Assembly: GCA_028708055.1 (NCBI GenBank)
Contig: JAQVZT010000102.1
Span: 1-8,401, forward strand
Origin: Methanothrix sp.
GTDB taxonomy: Archaea > Halobacteriota > Methanosarcinia > Methanotrichales > Methanotrichaceae
Direction of reading: 5' to 3'
DNA length: 8,401 nucleotides
The stretch's first letter is position 1, and each line of letters starts with the position of its first letter. Below, one piece after another: positions 1-6,407 of the stretch. Position numbers and translations under genes: made by a program. Under the pieces are notes generated by a model, which ran no database searches, had not been told where the DNA came from, and worked only from the letters and a program-made list of their open reading frames with translations.

Positions 1-989
1 GTCCAGAAGTTGCGGGCGGCACTATATCTTTGCCTTTGCATTTGGCCGTACCACCCGGCAGCTATGATATTTATGTGGAGATATCAGGCCATCGATACCA
101 CGGCTCTGCAGTGATCGGCACGCTCGTGAGTGACATTCCAATAGAAATTACCCTTCAAGACCAGCATAACAATCTTTCACTGAACTTCGATGCAGTTAAT
201 AACAAGATTGCTGCAAACTGGAATGCGGCTTTAGAATGTGCGCATTATAGTTCGTTCAAAGCTCATATCCGAGTGCGGGACTATCAGGATAACAGCCTGC
301 TAATTGAAAAGCATGATCTCGCCATCGCCTGTGAAAACGGCATTATTTCGTCAGAGATATCCATTTCTGAGATTCTCCCCCATTATGCTGGGAAGTTATG
401 CAAAGTAGAAGTAAGATATGATAACCTCGGTCAACTTAGTGAATGGTCCGAACCCGTGGGTATTGCCCTGGTTACCCCCTATGCAGAAATAAAGCGACTG
501 GAAAGCGGCCTCAATGGCATCTTCATAAAGATAGTTTTATATTACGCATGCAGCATGGAAACACAGATCTATGATGGCAATAACAAGATTGATTTAGAAC
601 CAAGCGACATTGAGAGTCATAAAGGCATTTCAACCTCCGTAATGCCTTGCCCTTCCGAGACATTTCCGCATTGTTACAACGAGGGGGAATGGGTGATAGA
701 TTCCAACATAACGACGTTTCGTCCCAGTGCACGTATCGGCAGAACAATATTAAGAATAAGCCCTTCCAAATTGGGTGATCCCAAAATTCCCAAAATCTAC
801 AATGTTAAAGTGAGAGCTAAAGACGATCACTTTTTCGGGCCTGTTGCAGAACAGCAAATAACCTGGGAAGATAAAGAACAAGATCCAACATGGCTTTCGG
901 AGGATGACCCCGTTCCAATTGAAGACACACTTGATCCTATCAACTGTGGTAAAAACATCATTCTTCCCGGGCCAGATCGCCGGGGTTAG
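1..989 (+). CDS. C1-family peptidase paralogue, copy A, C-terminal part (5' partial)
   Basis: This is the 3' end of a peptidase gene cut off by the left edge; the reading frame is open from base 3 and ends at TAG 987-989. What remains corresponds to residues 282-609 of copy B and is identical to it at the DNA level. It covers the end of the first beta-rich module, the FN3-like domain containing SEWSEP, a third beta-rich module ending ITWE, and a charged tail ending GPDRRG. The catalytic domain is not in the window, so calling it a C1 peptidase rests only on identity with copies B and C. Which N-terminal module (N1, N2 or another) it carried cannot be seen. In-window TTG or ATG codons are internal, not starts. 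The next gene of the family follows 580 bp downstream. Confidence 0.85.
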   Translation, partial: PEVAGGTISLPLHLAVPPGSYDIYVEISGHRYHGSAVIGTLVSDIPIEITLQDQHNNLSLNFDAVNNKIAANWNAALECAHYSSFKAHIRVRDYQDNSLLIEKHDLAIACENGIISSEISISEILPHYAGKLCKVEVRYDNLGQLSEWSEPVGIALVTPYAEIKRLESGLNGIFIKIVLYYACSMETQIYDGNNKIDLEPSDIESHKGISTSVMPCPSETFPHCYNEGEWVIDSNITTFRPSARIGRTILRISPSKLGDPKIPKIYNVKVRAKDDHFFGPVAEQQITWEDKEQDPTWLSEDDPVPIEDTLDPINCGKNIILPGPDRRG

Positions 990-1042
990 AGCCTGCTGCA
1001 ATGTACTCACTCAGTTGCAGATTCTGCGACTATGTGGCGGCG
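961..1042 (+). repeat. Peptidase-gene 3' element, after copy A
   Basis: Starts TTCTTCCCGGGCCAGATCGC and aligns without gaps to 8273-8354 downstream of copy D, with scattered substitutions; looser similarity reaches back to about 932. In A-C the first 29 bases are read as the last codons of the peptidase (LPGPDRRG plus stop), while in D the whole element lies past the stop. The alignment to D ends where a perfect 7-bp hairpin begins (1042-1058, GTCTTGG-GCG-CCAAGAC). Function unknown; it marks the original gene's 3' flank and the joint to the DUF11 fragment. Confidence 0.7.
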
Positions 1043-1534
1043 TCTTGGGCGCCAAGACCACAAAGCCTGGTGCAAGAGGTCCCAAACTGGTCATCTCCTA
1101 CTTGGACCCCAAGAAACGAGGCTGGCACGACGAGGGTGACCGATGTATCCGATCACCTGCCGGACGGCATGAAGCTGATCAGTTCGTCGGTCCCATTCTC
1201 GTCCTACGATGGCAGCGTGGTCACCTGGAGGCAGACTGATCTGAAGCCGCTCGGGACAGAGATGATCTCCTACAGGGTCGAGGCCCTGAGGGGCGGGAAA
1301 TTCGTGAACTGGGCGGAGATAGAGGTCTGGTCTGTGAACGGGACGGCAATTTCAGATCCCCTATACGTCGATTCTGTAATAGCCATCGATGGTTCCGAAG
1401 GAGAGATCGAGATTGATGGCTGGCGGCTCCCGGACTGGGGATTCAACTACACTGCTTACCCGTCCGGGACGGATTGTCTGGGCCTATGCCCGCTGACGTC
1501 TTTTGATATTACTGGATCGGCCAGGGACGTTTAG
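1001..1534 (+). pseudogene. DUF11-like surface-protein gene remnant, first copy
   Basis: A 177-codon open frame. Residues from about 43 to 75 (VTDVSDHLPDGM, then a short strand and VTW) resemble the second half of a DUF11 repeat, where a 'VTDxLPxGM' strand precedes a 'GxxVTWxxxxLxPG'-like stretch. The remainder (NWAEIEVWSVNG, then DGWRLPDWGFNYT) looks like the C-terminus of such a protein. The first half of the domain is missing, the nominal ATG has no Shine-Dalgarno sequence, and residues 1-40 read like out-of-frame translation of the element at 961-1042. I therefore read it as a 5'-truncated gene end carried into the array, not a functional gene. Base composition supports a separate origin: bases 1081-1140 and 1261-1320 have 35 and 36 G/C of 60, against 21 in 1861-1920 of the peptidase gene. 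Translation from an internal start such as ATG 1169 cannot be excluded. Confidence 0.6.
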
Positions 1535-1556
1535 ATGTATATAGAAAATATGGAAA

Positions 1557-1563
1557 GAGGTGG
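1557..1563 (+). promoter_or_regulatory. Shine-Dalgarno sequence of copy B
   Basis: GAGGTGG, six bases before ATG 1570. GAGGTG is complementary to the conserved 3' end of archaeal and bacterial 16S rRNA. It is the only strong ribosome-binding site in the repeat unit and fixes ATG 1570 as the start instead of any upstream ATG (1535, 1550, 1565), which are in another frame. Confidence 0.8.
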
Positions 1564-1569
1564 AATGAG

Positions 1570-3399
1570 ATGCTAACTCTGCCAACTAAAATGGACTGGA
1601 ATAACTTAAATGGCAAAAAATGGACCACAGAACTTCGTAGCCAGGGGAGCGCTAAAACTTGTGTGGCTTTCGGAGTTTTAGCAGCCCTGGAAACGCTGTT
1701 GAAAATTCATTATTACAACGACCCTGACCAGTCCCTGGACCTATCCGAAGGTAGGATATGGAACTGCGGTCATCGATGGGCCGCTAAAGGGTATCCGGAT
1801 GGTGATTGCAGCGATTGGAAGGATGATACAAAGGTGGCAACGGAGGATGCTTGGACGATAGAACCGCCCTTGAGATATTTAAAAAAGTTTGGTGTAGCTT
1901 CTGCTATAGAAGAATATGATAACTTCTGGCCTGATAAATGCAAATGCGCAGCCTCATCGCCCAATACGAAGATTAAAAGTTATCAGATGATATCAATCAC
2001 AGGAACCGGGAATGCTGATGATTGGATAGTACCGCTGAAGAAGAAGCTGGTCATGTATGGTCCCGTTATTGCAGAGTATAGCTTATCGCAATACGGGTCG
2101 CATTGCGTTGCAATAGTGGGCTATGATGATAGTTTGCGAAGATTTTTGCTTAAAGACAGTCTGGATAACCCAAATCCATTCATCTCATATGACGGGCCAA
2201 TTCCCAAAACACATTCGATAGAGGTTTATAAGCCGCGTCTTAACATCAATATCCCTGGCATTAGCGGACCGAGCGAATTATCTCTGAAGGTGGTCAAGAG
2301 TGCACCAAAGTATACCAGAAACCTGGCTGAAGTCGATCCGACGGTGCTGCCCAATTTGCAGAACAACTTCAATGCATCATATGACAGTGCGAGCGGCTGG
2401 CTCTCGATATGTCCAGAAGTTGCGGGCGGCACTATATCTTTGCCTTTGCATTTGGCCGTACCACCCGGCAGCTATGATATTTATGTGGAGATATCAGGCC
2501 ATCGATACCACGGCTCTGCAGTGATCGGCACGCTCGTGAGTGACATTCCAATAGAAATTACCCTTCAAGACCAGCATAACAATCTTTCACTGAACTTCGA
2601 TGCAGTTAATAACAAGATTGCTGCAAACTGGAATGCGGCTTTAGAATGTGCGCATTATAGTTCGTTCAAAGCTCATATCCGAGTGCGGGACTATCAGGAT
2701 AACAGCCTGCTAATTGAAAAGCATGATCTCGCCATCGCCTGTGAAAACGGCATTATTTCGTCAGAGATATCCATTTCTGAGATTCTCCCCCATTATGCTG
2801 GGAAGTTATGCAAAGTAGAAGTAAGATATGATAACCTCGGTCAACTTAGTGAATGGTCCGAACCCGTGGGTATTGCCCTGGTTACCCCCTATGCAGAAAT
2901 AAAGCGACTGGAAAGCGGCCTCAATGGCATCTTCATAAAGATAGTTTTATATTACGCATGCAGCATGGAAACACAGATCTATGATGGCAATAACAAGATT
3001 GATTTAGAACCAAGCGACATTGAGAGTCATAAAGGCATTTCAACCTCCGTAATGCCTTGCCCTTCCGAGACATTTCCGCATTGTTACAACGAGGGGGAAT
3101 GGGTGATAGATTCCAACATAACGACGTTTCGTCCCAGTGCACGTATCGGCAGAACAATATTAAGAATAAGCCCTTCCAAATTGGGTGATCCCAAAATTCC
3201 CAAAATCTACAATGTTAAAGTGAGAGCTAAAGACGATCACTTTTTCGGGCCTGTTGCAGAACAGCAAATAACCTGGGAAGATAAAGAACAAGATCCAACA
3301 TGGCTTTCGGAGGATGACCCCGTTCCAATTGAAGACACACTTGATCCTATCAACTGTGGTAAAAACATCATTCTTCCCGGGCCAGATCGCCGGGGTTAG
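1570..3399 (+). CDS. C1 (papain-like) cysteine peptidase with FN3-like C-terminal domains, copy B (N1-Ct1)
   Basis: 609 residues. The peptidase domain spans about 1-222. LPTKMDW matches the mature N-terminus of papain-type enzymes. RSQGSAKTCVAFG holds the oxyanion Gln25 and nucleophile Cys31 at papain spacing, DLSEGRIWNCG matches the family's 'LSEQxLvdC' helix, YGPVIAEY matches the 'GPV' strand, and HCVAIVGYD holds catalytic His178. The family's usual 'KNSW' Asn is Asp196 here (KDSL). Downstream are a beta-rich module (about 223-333), an FN3-like domain (about 338-437, with SEWSEP), another beta-rich module (about 438-570) and a tail to 609. No signal peptide, I29 propeptide or membrane segment is visible. 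ATG 1570 is the first start in this frame after the TGA at 1504 and has a good GAGGTGG at 1557-1563. By family this is an endopeptidase; substrate and location are unknown. It combines the N1 peptidase module (as in D) with the Ct1 C-terminus (as in A and C). Confidence 0.88.
   Translation: MLTLPTKMDWNNLNGKKWTTELRSQGSAKTCVAFGVLAALETLLKIHYYNDPDQSLDLSEGRIWNCGHRWAAKGYPDGDCSDWKDDTKVATEDAWTIEPPLRYLKKFGVASAIEEYDNFWPDKCKCAASSPNTKIKSYQMISITGTGNADDWIVPLKKKLVMYGPVIAEYSLSQYGSHCVAIVGYDDSLRRFLLKDSLDNPNPFISYDGPIPKTHSIEVYKPRLNINIPGISGPSELSLKVVKSAPKYTRNLAEVDPTVLPNLQNNFNASYDSASGWLSICPEVAGGTISLPLHLAVPPGSYDIYVEISGHRYHGSAVIGTLVSDIPIEITLQDQHNNLSLNFDAVNNKIAANWNAALECAHYSSFKAHIRVRDYQDNSLLIEKHDLAIACENGIISSEISISEILPHYAGKLCKVEVRYDNLGQLSEWSEPVGIALVTPYAEIKRLESGLNGIFIKIVLYYACSMETQIYDGNNKIDLEPSDIESHKGISTSVMPCPSETFPHCYNEGEWVIDSNITTFRPSARIGRTILRISPSKLGDPKIPKIYNVKVRAKDDHFFGPVAEQQITWEDKEQDPTWLSEDDPVPIEDTLDPINCGKNIILPGPDRRG
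1639..2299 (+). repeat. N1 peptidase module, copy B version
   Basis: Continuation of unit 1 that is shared only with copy D (6477-7137). Over 661 bp the sole difference is C at 2205 against T at 7043, third base of a Pro codon. Copy C has a diverged module (N2) at the same place. The match stops at base 2300, where B reads GAGTGC and D reads GACAGC. Confidence 0.93.
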
Positions 3400-3452
3400 A
3401 GCCTGCTGCAATGTACTCACTCAGTTGCAGATTCTGCGACTATGTGGCGGCG
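3371..3452 (+). repeat. Peptidase-gene 3' element, after copy B
   Basis: Identical to 961-1042 within repeat unit 2. The same hairpin follows at 3452-3468. Confidence 0.7.
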
Positions 3453-3944
3453 TCTTGGGCGCCAAGACCACAAAGCCTGGTGCAAGAGGTCCCAAACTGG
3501 TCATCTCCTACTTGGACCCCAAGAAACGAGGCTGGCACGACGAGGGTGACCGATGTATCCGATCACCTGCCGGACGGCATGAAGCTGATCAGTTCGTCGG
3601 TCCCATTCTCGTCCTACGATGGCAGCGTGGTCACCTGGAGGCAGACTGATCTGAAGCCGCTCGGGACAGAGATGATCTCCTACAGGGTCGAGGCCCTGAG
3701 GGGCGGGAAATTCGTGAACTGGGCGGAGATAGAGGTCTGGTCTGTGAACGGGACGGCAATTTCAGATCCCCTATACGTCGATTCTGTAATAGCCATCGAT
3801 GGTTCCGAAGGAGAGATCGAGATTGATGGCTGGCGGCTCCCGGACTGGGGATTCAACTACACTGCTTACCCGTCCGGGACGGATTGTCTGGGCCTATGCC
3901 CGCTGACGTCTTTTGATATTACTGGATCGGCCAGGGACGTTTAG
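3411..3944 (+). pseudogene. DUF11-like surface-protein gene remnant, second copy
   Basis: Base-for-base copy of the 177-codon remnant at 1001-1534, shifted by 2410 bp, lying between copies B and C. It begins 11 nt after the B stop and ends 35 nt before the C start. The absence of any nucleotide difference from the other two copies, at synonymous and non-coding positions alike, shows recent duplication or homogenisation and does not by itself show selection on the protein. It has the same headless DUF11-like region at about residues 43-75 and lacks a ribosome-binding site at the nominal ATG. Confidence 0.6.
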
Positions 3945-3966
3945 ATGTATATAGAAAATATGGAAA

Positions 3967-3973
3967 GAGGTGG
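3967..3973 (+). promoter_or_regulatory. Shine-Dalgarno sequence of copy C
   Basis: Same GAGGTGG and six-base spacing to ATG 3980, inside repeat unit 2. Since the leader is identical for B, C and D, the three genes should be translated from identical initiation regions. Confidence 0.8.
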
Positions 3974-3979
3974 AATGAG

Positions 3980-5827
3980 ATGCTAACTCTGCCAACTAAA
4001 ATGGACTGGAATAACTTAAATGGCAAAAAATGGACCACAGAACTTCGTGACCAGAACCCAGGTCATATAACTCCCGAACCTGCGACTTGCGTGGCGTTCG
4101 GAGTTTTAGCCGTCCTGGAAGCTTTGTTGAAAATACATTATTACAACGACCCTAGCCAGCCCCTGGACCTATCCGAAGGTAGGCTATGGACCTGCGGTCA
4201 TCGATGGGCTGCTAAAGGGTATCCGGATGGTGATTGCAGCAATTGGAAGGATGATACAGGGGTGGGAACGGATGCTTGGGCGATAGAACCGCCCTTAAGA
4301 TATTTAAAAAAGTTTGGTGTAGCTTCTGCTATAGAGGATTATGATAAAAACTGGCCCCAGAAATGTGTTTGTGAAGCCTCATCGCCCAATACGAAGATTA
4401 AAAGTTTTCAGATGATATCAATCACAGGAACCGGGAATGCTGAAGATTGGAAAGTAGCGCAGAAGAAGAAGCTTGTCATGTATGGTCCTTTAATTGTGGA
4501 GTACAGCTTGCCCGCACCGAAAGGCGGTACGCACTGCGTTGCAATAGTGGGCTATGATATTAATGGATTTTTAATCAAAGATAGTCTGAATAAAGATCAT
4601 ACTTCCTTGCCATATAACACTACTGCATTTATCCGATTAATATCTATAGAGGTTTTTAAGCCGCGTCTCAACATCAATATCGATGGCGTCGCCAGAGCAA
4701 ACGCATTATCTCTGAAGGTGGTCAAGATTGCATCAAAGTATACCAGAAACCTGGCTGAAGTCGATCCGACGGTGCTGCCCAATTTGCAAAACAACTTCAA
4801 TGCTTCGTATAACAGTGCGAGCGGCTGGCTCTCGATACGTCCAGAAGTTGCGGGCGGCACTATATCTTTGCCTTTGCATTTGGCCGTACCACCCGGCAGC
4901 TATGATATTTATGTGGAGATATCAGGCCATCGATACCACGGCTCTGCAGTGATCGGCACGCTCGTGAGTGACATTCCAATAGAAATTACCCTTCAAGACC
5001 AGCATAACAATCTTTCACTGAACTTCGATGCAGTTAATAACAAGATTGCTGCAAACTGGAATGCGGCTTTAGAATGTGCGCATTATAGTTCGTTCAAAGC
5101 TCATATCCGAGTGCGGGACTATCAGGATAACAGCCTGCTAATTGAAAAGCATGATCTCGCCATCGCCTGTGAAAACGGCATTATTTCGTCAGAGATATCC
5201 ATTTCTGAGATTCTCCCCCATTATGCTGGGAAGTTATGCAAAGTAGAAGTAAGATATGATAACCTCGGTCAACTTAGTGAATGGTCCGAACCCGTGGGTA
5301 TTGCCCTGGTTACCCCCTATGCAGAAATAAAGCGACTGGAAAGCGGCCTCAATGGCATCTTCATAAAGATAGTTTTATATTACGCATGCAGCATGGAAAC
5401 ACAGATCTATGATGGCAATAACAAGATTGATTTAGAACCAAGCGACATTGAGAGTCATAAAGGCATTTCAACCTCCGTAATGCCTTGCCCTTCCGAGACA
5501 TTTCCGCATTGTTACAACGAGGGGGAATGGGTGATAGATTCCAACATAACGACGTTTCGTCCCAGTGCACGTATCGGCAGAACAATATTAAGAATAAGCC
5601 CTTCCAAATTGGGTGATCCCAAAATTCCCAAAATCTACAATGTTAAAGTGAGAGCTAAAGACGATCACTTTTTCGGGCCTGTTGCAGAACAGCAAATAAC
5701 CTGGGAAGATAAAGAACAAGATCCAACATGGCTTTCGGAGGATGACCCCGTTCCAATTGAAGACACACTTGATCCTATCAACTGTGGTAAAAACATCATT
5801 CTTCCCGGGCCAGATCGCCGGGGTTAG
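3980..5827 (+). CDS. C1 (papain-like) cysteine peptidase with FN3-like C-terminal domains, copy C (N2-Ct1)
   Basis: 615 residues with the same architecture as copy B but a divergent peptidase module (N2). The first 23 residues are identical to B. The stretch from oxyanion Gln25 to catalytic Cys37 then carries a six-residue insertion (RDQNPGHITPEPATC). Further length changes fall before the acidic loop near residue 95, just before catalytic His185 (LPAPKGGTHC), and after it (GYDINGFLIKDS, with Asp201 in place of the usual Asn). His-to-Asp spacing is 16, as in papain; in B and D it is 18. From about residue 235 the protein again tracks B, and from base 4839 the DNA is identical to A and B. ATG 3980 has GAGGTGG at 3967-3973. 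No signal peptide or propeptide is seen. Substrate unknown; different specificity from B and D is inferred from the loop changes. Confidence 0.87.
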   Translation: MLTLPTKMDWNNLNGKKWTTELRDQNPGHITPEPATCVAFGVLAVLEALLKIHYYNDPSQPLDLSEGRLWTCGHRWAAKGYPDGDCSNWKDDTGVGTDAWAIEPPLRYLKKFGVASAIEDYDKNWPQKCVCEASSPNTKIKSFQMISITGTGNAEDWKVAQKKKLVMYGPLIVEYSLPAPKGGTHCVAIVGYDINGFLIKDSLNKDHTSLPYNTTAFIRLISIEVFKPRLNINIDGVARANALSLKVVKIASKYTRNLAEVDPTVLPNLQNNFNASYNSASGWLSIRPEVAGGTISLPLHLAVPPGSYDIYVEISGHRYHGSAVIGTLVSDIPIEITLQDQHNNLSLNFDAVNNKIAANWNAALECAHYSSFKAHIRVRDYQDNSLLIEKHDLAIACENGIISSEISISEILPHYAGKLCKVEVRYDNLGQLSEWSEPVGIALVTPYAEIKRLESGLNGIFIKIVLYYACSMETQIYDGNNKIDLEPSDIESHKGISTSVMPCPSETFPHCYNEGEWVIDSNITTFRPSARIGRTILRISPSKLGDPKIPKIYNVKVRAKDDHFFGPVAEQQITWEDKEQDPTWLSEDDPVPIEDTLDPINCGKNIILPGPDRRG

Positions 5828-5880
5828 AGCCTGCTGCAATGTACTCACTCAGTTGCAGATTCTGCGACTATGTGGCGGCG
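5799..5880 (+). repeat. Peptidase-gene 3' element, after copy C
   Basis: Identical to 961-1042 within repeat unit 3. The same hairpin follows at 5880-5896. Confidence 0.7.
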
Positions 5881-6372
5881 TCTTGGGCGCCAAGACCACA
5901 AAGCCTGGTGCAAGAGGTCCCAAACTGGTCATCTCCTACTTGGACCCCAAGAAACGAGGCTGGCACGACGAGGGTGACCGATGTATCCGATCACCTGCCG
6001 GACGGCATGAAGCTGATCAGTTCGTCGGTCCCATTCTCGTCCTACGATGGCAGCGTGGTCACCTGGAGGCAGACTGATCTGAAGCCGCTCGGGACAGAGA
6101 TGATCTCCTACAGGGTCGAGGCCCTGAGGGGCGGGAAATTCGTGAACTGGGCGGAGATAGAGGTCTGGTCTGTGAACGGGACGGCAATTTCAGATCCCCT
6201 ATACGTCGATTCTGTAATAGCCATCGATGGTTCCGAAGGAGAGATCGAGATTGATGGCTGGCGGCTCCCGGACTGGGGATTCAACTACACTGCTTACCCG
6301 TCCGGGACGGATTGTCTGGGCCTATGCCCGCTGACGTCTTTTGATATTACTGGATCGGCCAGGGACGTTTAG
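5839..6372 (+). pseudogene. DUF11-like surface-protein gene remnant, third copy
   Basis: Third identical copy of the 177-codon frame (offset 4838 from the first), between peptidase copies C and D. It shows the same features: no Shine-Dalgarno sequence at the nominal start, an N-terminal 40 residues derived from the peptidase gene's 3' element, a DUF11 second half, and an end 35 nt upstream of the next peptidase start. No copy of this remnant follows copy D within the 173 bp available, so each remnant travels upstream of a peptidase gene. This fits an array seeded by duplication of a segment reaching from inside a DUF11 gene through one peptidase gene. Confidence 0.6.
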
Positions 6373-6394
6373 ATGTATATAGAAAATATGGAAA

Positions 6395-6401
6395 GAGGTG
6401 G
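6395..6401 (+). promoter_or_regulatory. Shine-Dalgarno sequence of copy D
   Basis: Same GAGGTGG and six-base spacing to ATG 6408, inside repeat unit 3. Confidence 0.8.
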
Positions 6402-6407
6402 AATGAG

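Larger units (their letters stand above)
1..1638 (+). repeat. Exact 1638-bp tandem repeat, unit 1 (touches the left edge)
   Basis: Identical to 2411-4048 and 4839-6476. It spans the end of copy A, the spacer with the DUF11 remnant, the ribosome-binding site and codons 1-23 of copy B. The right boundary is 1638/1639, where copies B and C diverge (CGT-AG against CGT-GA). The left boundary in the other units is set by T at 2410 against C at 4838, and this is exactly where the window starts. No difference was found when the three units were compared by eye and through their identical translations in overlapping frames on both strands. Confidence 0.93.
2411..4048 (+). repeat. Exact 1638-bp tandem repeat, unit 2
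   Basis: Second unit, offset 2410 bp from the first. It holds the Ct1 C-terminus of copy B, the spacer, the DUF11 remnant and the first 23 codons of copy C. The repeat crosses gene boundaries, so its edges lie inside coding sequence: the left edge in codon 281 of B and the right edge after codon 23 of C. Confidence 0.95.

Noticed and set aside
523..1010. Minus-strand open frames of 74 and 86 codons (523-747, 750-1010) repeated in all units.
   Set aside because: They lie opposite the peptidase C-terminal coding sequence and element, have no ribosome-binding site or family likeness, and recur only because the DNA is identical.
904..1239. A 111-codon plus-strand frame spanning the end of the peptidase gene and the DUF11 fragment.
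   Set aside because: It overlaps both in other frames, has no Shine-Dalgarno sequence, and its sequence is low-quality translation of the joint.
1536..1543. TGTATATA upstream of each peptidase gene as an archaeal TATA box.
   Set aside because: A start site about 25 bases downstream would fall after the Shine-Dalgarno sequence at 1557-1563, which would then not be in the transcript. No upstream BRE-like purine stretch is convincing.
1769..1969. A minus-strand 64-codon frame (1770-1964 and 6608-6802) in the N1 module.
   Set aside because: It lies opposite the catalytic-domain coding sequence, is absent from copy C at the same place, and shows no recognisable family.
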